Made by a program: the position numbers and the translations under genes. The notes beneath the pieces were generated by a model. The model did no database searches. It saw only the letters and a list, made by a program, of their open reading frames with translations, and was not told where the DNA came from. DNA of 64,000 bases. It comes from Dreissena polymorpha (Eukaryota > Mollusca > Bivalvia > Myida > Dreissenidae). Location of the stretch: contig NC_068357.1 of NCBI RefSeq assembly GCF_020536995.1, positions 59,628,123 through 59,692,122 of the forward strand, written 5' to 3'. Shown here piece by piece: positions 26,801 to 35,800 of this stretch. Within the stretch, counting starts at the first letter, position 1. Each line of letters opens with the position of its first letter.

Positions 26801-29800
26801 GTTAAGAGAGAATTTCAAGGATACAATTAATAGTGAGGTCTCTCCTGATGGGTAAGATTTTTCTATTAAAATCTCCGACAGAAATTAACTTATACTTATG
26901 CCTAGATACATATAACCCTATTGTACGTATTGATCGATGGATGCATACATGTTCAAACTCTATCCATTACCCATAATCCAGTCGTGTTTACATTATACGT
27001 CGAACATTAAAATTCGGAAGATTTTTCAAATTACTAATTTCATTATGCCCATTTGCGAATTAAACAAAACGTTAACATTTATGTGAAATCAATTCAAAGA
27101 TAATTGGTTAAAACGCTTTAAGCGTCAAATAAATGTTTTGACAATATTACGCATGCAATGCACAATTTCCAAAAGGATTACACCCGGTTGCCATCATTCA
27201 TAAGTTTTCTAAGTTACTAGTCACGATTTAAACGTGGAGGTTAACAACGTAGCGTCTGATTAGAATGGTAGGTCTAACAAATCCAACAAACTGCCACAAA
27301 ACCAAACACTTATGTCAATTACGTCACGCGTCGTCTGCATACTTTTAATGCAGGTATTGAATGCCTGTGAGTGCTGTCCCTCATTTAAAGCGTGCGCTCT
27401 TGTTGGTCAAGATTGATTTCCAACAGAACGATGCTCCACTTTAAGGCGGGCTTAAGTTGGGTAAATAGATACATGTTATTGACAGACGATCGTAAATTGG
27501 CTCTTTAAATTTTCGGTGAAGTCAATATTGCTTTGATCTTTAAAAATACGCATGGATATCAAGAGCGCGAATTTTCTCGCACACATGCTGCAAATATGCG
27601 CAATCTTTGGAAAAATAGTGTGATTTGTGTAATCGCGCGGTCTAGAATGCACACTGATATTTGATCGTCCAAAAGACTTGAATTATTCCTACAGAAATGT
27701 ACGGGTCACATTGTCTGACAAACGGTTTATTTGTCTGCCCGATCGTCGCACTGAATACAATTTCTTCGGTCATTTGAAAATTTATCAGCCAAAAGCCGAA
27801 GGGCCGACCCAATCTGAAACACTGTTAATAAAATTTAACTTTCTGAGGGACTACAAATGCGTACAAATACGTATCTAAGTGGTAAAGCGTTAAGGTAACG
27901 TGTTGGGATTAATGTCAAGTGTTGGGTTTAAGATTAAGTGTTGAGATTAATGTCAAGTGTTGGGTTTAAGATTAAGTGTTATGATTAATGTCAAGTGTTG
28001 GGTTTAAGGTTAAGAGTTAGGATTAAGGTTACGTGTTAGGATTAAGGTTACATGTTGAGATTTATGTCAAGTGTTGGGTTTAAGATTTAAGTGTTAGGAT
28101 TAATATCAAGTGTTGGGATTAAGAGTAAGTGATAGGAATAATATCAAGTGTTGGGATAAGATTCAGTTTTAGGAGCAAGGTAAATTGTTAATATTAAGGT
28201 TAAGTGTTATGATCAACTTCACGTATTTGCAAGGGATAATGTTACTTACCAAGTTTTCTTTTCAGTGTGCATTTAGCCAGAAGGGTTCTACAGCTTGAAA
28301 AGATCAATACTTCCCTACGACAGGAGATTGACAGAGAGAAGAAGAAAATAGTTCAATTAGCGGAAGAGGTAGGCTAGTTTGGATCAAGAATAATTGAGAA
28401 GACTGGGCTAAATGGATGTTCATAAAGTGTTATCAGAGATTAGCCTGTCAGTCTTCAGCCATAACTTTGTCGTTCATTGTGAGATTTTAAAATCATTTGG
28501 CACGTTTGTTCACCATCATTAGACAGTGTGTCGCGCGAAAGAATTACGTCGATATCTCCAAGGTTACCGTCACACTTTGAGTTCAAAGGTAAAAAAATGC
28601 ACATAAATGAGCTTGTCTGGGCCATAACTAAGTCATTCATTGTGAGATTTTCAAATCATTTGACACATTTGTTCACCATCATCGGACGGTGTGTCGCTGG
28701 AAAGAATTACGTCAATATCTCCAAGGTCATGGTTGCCAGGACTGAAAATAGATTTATTTTGAAACAAAGGGGGTTAATTATAAACAATCAGTTCAGTTTG
28801 AGTTGTCTCTCTTTATCAGACTTTTTTTCAAATTGAATACCTGGTTTTGTGACAATTTTGTCCCTTGTTTCAATTAAAACAAAACAAAAAAGTTATTTTT
28901 TATAGAAAGTGTCACCCCTGATTAGCCTGTACGGACTGGCTAATCTGGAAATACACTTTATGCACATGCATTAAGCCACGTTTTCTCAGTGGGAGGCTTA
29001 ATAATTAAACATCGCTTTTAACATATCTGAAATGTTTATTATGATTCCATTTACATTTATGAGGGCAAGATACCCTTTTATTTTCGCAAATATTTCTGCT
29101 GAATGTTTGGATTAAAAAAAACAACAAGAACACCAGGCACAGAAATTTATGGTTGACTGTTAGCTGGGGGGAGAGGCTGCATTTCAGTTTAAATTATTGG
29201 TCTTCGGAGAGGTAATCTGAGTGCTTTTAGCGACAGCAGTCCCTTTTTAAATCTGTTTGCCTCCGGTCTATGCAGGTGAAGAGCACCAACTCCATTCTGG
29301 ACCAGGCCCAGCAGCCGTACAACTACCTGATAGAGAGCATGCGTACAAGGGACTCACAGATCTCCAAACAGAAGGACTACATTGGCAGTCTAGAGGAGGA
29401 AAACCAGTAATGACCAACTGTTGTTCACATAGGACAATTATTTAAAAGTGCTCCTGCTTGGTCCTAATGGAAGGGCACTTCACCCTGCCTCTCTGAGGGT
29501 CCACCTTGCCCACTTAACCCTTTACCACTTCGATATGTATTTTGACGCATTTGTAGTCCCTTAAAACGTTACATTTAATTAAATACTTTTCTTACTAAAT
29601 TCAAGTTTTAAAGGCTTCATTTCCAACTCTTAGTTACTGATGAACAGCAAACAGCATAAAACCCGAACACACTGCGAGTTACTTGCAGGCTGTTCTGGTT
29701 TTATGCTGGTTGCAAAAGTCATTTTACATTGCTTCTTATGGAGGAAAGGGTGAAACTACCACCATGCCCTTTTTAATTTGAACACGTCATTTTACAGCAC

Positions 29801-32800
29801 ATTTTGTTTGATGTTTAAAAGAACTAATAAAATAAACTTTTTTTTTTCATAAAAATAATGAAAAAGACAATACATGTTATGTGTTGTATAAAAATATGTT
29901 AATGTTTTATTGCAAAAATATGCCTTAGGGATAATATGACAGCACACACTTTGATTAAAAGGGCACATGGCCCTTTTCAAATCCAAGGCAGTACTGTTTA
30001 AGAAGATTTTTTCAATCACAAGATAATTATAGTCATCACAATTTCACAGATTGTATAACAACTCAAAATAAAGCTATTGTTTGGCTGTTTATATTTTGTA
30101 CTCTGGGTAATATGCTTTTTGAGACCTTATGTAAACTAGGATTATATTAATATTATTAATACATGCAATGAGGTCCTACATTCAAAGAGATTGATTTGAA
30201 AGTCTTTAGCACTTACTGTAATTTTTTTTATATTTGTCAGCATTAATTGTGTTTGTTTTTTTAACAAAAATTACTTGTGTGGACACTTAATTTCGTGTCA
30301 TTTTGATGAGTTTGTGTCGGTCATTTTACCAATGTGTTTAAAAATCCTTGAATCTGTCACCCTACAAAATAAAGGAAACTGAATGTCTCATGAATATAAA
30401 TGATTCTACAGTAATAATCATTCAATGCCATCAACTTTTATTGTACATTTCAGACGGTTAGAGAAGGAGAGGGGGGAAGCTATAAAAACTAAGAACCAGA
30501 TGGCTCTAGATTTGGAGAGACTCCTCAACCAACGAGAGGTGATATTATACTTACATCGAGACATTATATAATATAGTTTACAAACAAATGAGTCATGCTC
30601 TCTTTCTGGGAAAATGGGGATGATTGCCTGTGCATAGTGCCATCCTGTATTAGCCTGTGCAGTCTACACAGGCTAATCAGGGACGACAGTTTCCACTTGT
30701 ATGGTCGTTTTTATCCAGTTAAAACGTAACCACACAGGCTAATCTGGGACAACACTACGGCCATGCATTATCACAAACTTGCATTTAGATCCATTTCCTC
30801 AGAGCACACCTCAAATATACTTCTTTAATAAAATGAGTCAGTAACTTTAATATCTGGTAAATAAGTCTCTCCTGCTCTTAAGTATATCGCCATATTCTAA
30901 TTATGCAATCAGGAATATTTTGTATTTAGGGATTTTTAACCAGGTTTTCCGAAGGAAGATTGGCGAATGTCGGCGGGCTGGCGGAACAAGCTTGTCCGGG
31001 CCATAACTTTGTCGTTCATTGTGAGATTTTAAAATCGTTTGGCACATTTGTTCACCATCATTACACGGTGTGTCGCGCGAACATGATATCTCCAAGGTCA
31101 AGGTCACACGTTGAGTTCAAAGGTAAAAAATGGCCATAAATGAGATTGTCCGGGCCATAACTATGTCATTCACTGTGAGATTTTAAAATCTTTTGGCACA
31201 TTTGGTCACAATCATTGGACGGTGTGTCAGGCAAAAGAATTACATCAATATCTCCAAGGTCAAGTTCACCATGACTAAAAATATATTGATTTTGAATAAA
31301 GAGGGTAACTATGAACAATCAGTAACAATGCACATTTTGTGTTGTCTCCCTTTATCAGACTTTTTTTTCAAATTGAAAACCTGGTTTTGTGACAATTTTG
31401 TCCCTTGTTTTTTATTGGTTGTTGGTGGCATTCAGCTAAATTTAGTTAGAACTAAAAATATGATAACTACATCTAAGATAATATCACACAAACTTGGGTT
31501 AGTTTTGTCCCTGTACTGTGGACTTTTCTTGTAGAGAACCACTTCAAATTGTATCAGGAAACCGTAATAAAATACTGTTAATATATGTACAATTTCTGTA
31601 AATCTCGGTCATAATGAATAAGTTGCACGCTTGCTGCATCCATATTCAATGACTTCTGCATTATGTCACATGTTATTTATTTCACTTGGCCAAAAGTCGA
31701 CCAGCTTATGCAAATGTGGTACTGACATTAGTTCCCTCATTTTTTTTTGTACCAAAAATGCTTAAATGGTTCTTTCTGCTGCACATTATGAGCTAGTAAC
31801 TTTTTTTAGCTCACCTGACACGAAGTGACATGGTGAGCTTATGTGACCGTGTGATGTCCGGCGTCCGTTGTGCGTGCGTGTGTGCGTCCGTCAACAATTT
31901 GTTTGTGTAGACAGTAGAGGTCACAGTTTTCATCCAGTCTTTATGAAATTTGGTCAGAATGTTTATCTTGATAAAATCTGGGTTGGGATTGTATTTGGGT
32001 CATCTGGGACAAAAAAACTAGGTCAAATAATAGAAAAACCTTGTGTATACAATAGAGGTCACAGTTTTCATCCAATCTTTATGAAATTTGGTCAGAATAT
32101 TTATCTTGATGAAATCTTGGTTGGGATTGTACTTGGGTCATCTGGGGTCAAAAACTAGGTCACTAGGTCAAATAATAGAACAACCTTGTGTAGACAATAG
32201 AGGTCACAGTTTTCGTCCAATCTTTATGAAATTTGGTCAGAATGTATATCTTGATGAAATCTGGGTTGGGATTGTATTTAGGTCATCTGGGGTCAAAATC
32301 TAGGTCACTAGGTCAATAATAGAAAAACTTGTGTAGACAATAGATGTTACAGTTTTTATCAGATGTTTTGGTCAGATTGTTTATCTTAATAATATCTGAT
32401 TTTGGATCGTATATGGGTCATCTGGGGTCAAAAATTAGGTCACCGGGCCAATTCTAGTAAAACCTGGTTTAGATGAAAGAGGTCACAGTTTTCATCATGT
32501 CTTAATGAAATTTTGTCAGAATGTATTAATTAATGAAATCTGGCTTGGAATTGTATGTGGGTCTGATAGAATTTAAGTTGATGTACCAAGGTTAGTCAGG
32601 TGAGCGATTCAGGGTCATCATGGCCCTCTTGTTTTATAGATAATATTTCATTTACGTTGGGTGTTGAAATAATAATTACACACAAATGTTGCATAGTTGG
32701 GCTCCTACCTGAGTTGGTCTAATGGTTCATCACCTTTGAAAATCATATCCGAATATATAAAAGCGAAGGTGCCATTTATTGCATTACTCGCCATTAGTTG

Positions 32801-35800
32801 TGATAGTAGTAACTCGTGCGATATTGTTTTTTTTTTTGTTTTTTTTGTTGTTTTTTTTTCCGGATGTATAAACAATTTATTTAATTTTCGGACACTTTGA
32901 ATCAGTCTATCCATGTGGCATTTGTTCATAATTATCAAATTTAGACCACATGATCTTATGGTATAGAATAAACAATTTGTTAATGTTTCATACTTTGCAA
33001 GTCAACAAGTGAAACTGAGAAAATGACACGTTGTTAAACATATGACTTTAATTAAAAAGAATTATGCACATAATACATTCACATACAACCTATATACCAA
33101 ACACATATGTTTATTTATTAATCCTGACATCAGTTGTCTGCAAGGATATCTTTAGAAAAAAAGTATACATGAACGTCTATTAAAACATATCAAGAACATC
33201 CAGTGGCGATTATAACTATTATTTAAAGAGTAATCAGTATTTATACCTAACAAACCAAAACACACATAGCGGCAAGTACCGATGCATGAGAGACACCAAG
33301 TCAGCTCTATTCGGGAAGCATTAATTGTATTTTTGAATATTTATACTATTATATTCACAGTTAATACAGTATTCTATTAAAGGAAAGAAGATTTTTCAGC
33401 AACCCGTTTTAAATGTTTACTAACACAGATGAATCACGTTCAAAAACGCTCATTTAGTTTGTCCAGGTACTTTGCTAGAAATGTTGGTAGCAGTTAGAAA
33501 CATAAGCAGCCTATCGTTAGTTAAGTTATAGGTAACGCTTACATAGTCGTGTATTTGCTGAGAAGTATAAGGACTTTATCTTTGGTAATTATTTTATTTG
33601 AGTAAGAACATTTACTAAGATTTACTAAGATTGCATCATTGAATCCATTTATATATCAAACTCACCAGGCGTGAGATCAATGCGGTACATGTTTAGCTGC
33701 ATTTATCGGTATCTCACATTCAGCGAATATTATCGAATAACCTGTCTTGATCATTATTGCATCAGTATATGTTTATTTTCCCGTCATGTCTTTAACTAGC
33801 TATTGACTCACTGGTGGTCTTGCATAACTGCCTATCTTTCATTATGCAACCGTTATGCAACCGTCATGTATAATAATAAAAAATCAATAACCTTTTAGGT
33901 AAATTTTCCTACATGACAAACATGTTTTGTCATGTGTTAATTGGAAAAATATCAAAACAAAATAATAAATTCACTATTAAGTAACCTTTTGCAAGGCAGC
34001 GAAGGCTCACCAGAACATACCAAAATTATGAACATACTACTTTAACTAATAAATATCAATTGTACAAATAATAGTTGAAAATTTCAAAATGTTGATTTAT
34101 GATGCCATGTTTTCACATAGTACTTATAATAATTAAACAGAAGTTTTTGTATGAATAATCAAAGTAAAATTCGTTCAAATTAAAAAAAAGTGATGTTTTT
34201 TATTCCAATTTGATCATTATGATGACCAATCGCTAGCAATAAGAAAATCATACAAATATCGGTGAAGGATATTGATTGATAATCATTTGGAAGTTGCAAG
34301 AACCAAAAAAGAATGCAAGGCCAATGCATATCATAAATAGTTAAGGCCCAGTCTCACTATGATGCCGGTGGAGCCTCGGTGTGTGATCCGGAATCTACCG
34401 GGATGAACCGGGCTCTACCGGGATGAACAGGGGCTCCACCGGGAACGACCGGGATGAACCGGCGACGACCGGGGACAACCGGGGCTTCACCGGGTGCGAT
34501 ATTGTTTACTGCATGATGAAGCTCATGGTAATGAGCATTTCCTTTAAAAAACATGACAAAATTGAAAAAGAAGGTGCCATTCATTGCTCGCCATTTGTTA
34601 TACATGTATTAGTAACTGGCTGTCTCTGCTGCAGGAGATGTCAGTGATGAAGCAGGTGGTACTGAGCATGTCCCAGCATCGCCATAGCGACAAGAAGCCT
34701 CACCCAGTGAAGCCTAAGAGTGCCTCTGTTCATGCCCCATTTAGGGGCTTTGAGACAGACGATGACCCCAATGTCACTCAGCCTGCATCCATTTCATTGG
34801 TGGGTTAAACATGAATCCTATTCAGCAATGGGTTAAACATGAATCCGTATAATTGGTCGTTTTAATGTGAATCAATCTCATTGGCTTCTTTAGAACGATT
34901 CCATTTCATTGGTGGGTAAAACATGAATCCATTTAATTGTTGAGTAAACATGAATCCATTTTATTGATGGATTGAACATGAATCCATTTCATTGGTGGGT
35001 ACAACATGAATCCATTTCATTTTTGGGAGAATCATGAATCCATTTCATTGTTAGGTTAAACATGAATCCATTCCATTTGTGGGTTTAACAGGAATTCATT
35101 TCTTTGTTGGGTTAAACATAAATCCATTTCATTTGTGGGTTTACAGGGGCCGTCCAACAGATTTTGGCATGTATTGAAGCTTGTCATTAAATGCTTTAAA
35201 TGCTTTATATTGATAAAATTAAACATTTGAACTAAAAATCTCCATTAAAATAACAAGAATGCAATTTAAAAAAAAAGTAACCCTCAACAGGGCTCGAACC
35301 ACTGACCCCTGGATTCCTGGAGTCCTGAAGTAAAAAGCCTCCAGCCTAGACCACTCGACCATCCATGCTCACATTCAGAGCAGATGTATTGTTTAGCTAT
35401 ATAAGCAATCCTCGTAGTTTTCCAAAATATCGAATCTTGTCAATACGACGCTTTATCTGTTGGATGGCCCCTTAAACATGAATTCATTTCATTGGTGGGT
35501 GTAACTTGAATTTTAAATAATGTTTCGTCATTTTAGCCTTGTTCTGGGAAAACTTGGCTCAAGGCATATGTGTACGATGTAGTCCCAGTTAAGCCTGTGC
35601 AGTCTTCCTTTAAAGGGATCTTTTCACGTTTTGGTAAATTGACATATTGAAAAAAGTTGTTTCAGATTTGCAAATTTTCGTTTTAGTTATGATATTTGTG
35701 AGGAAACAGTAATACTGAACATTTACCATGGTCTTATATAGCCATTATAGGCATCTTTTGACGATTAAAAAACCTAAAAATTATAAAGCGTTGCAATGCG

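Noticed and set aside
27889-28215. Interstitial telomere sequence (TTAGG-like)
   Set aside because: The unit is 19 bp and only locally resembles TTAGGG; no tandem hexamers.
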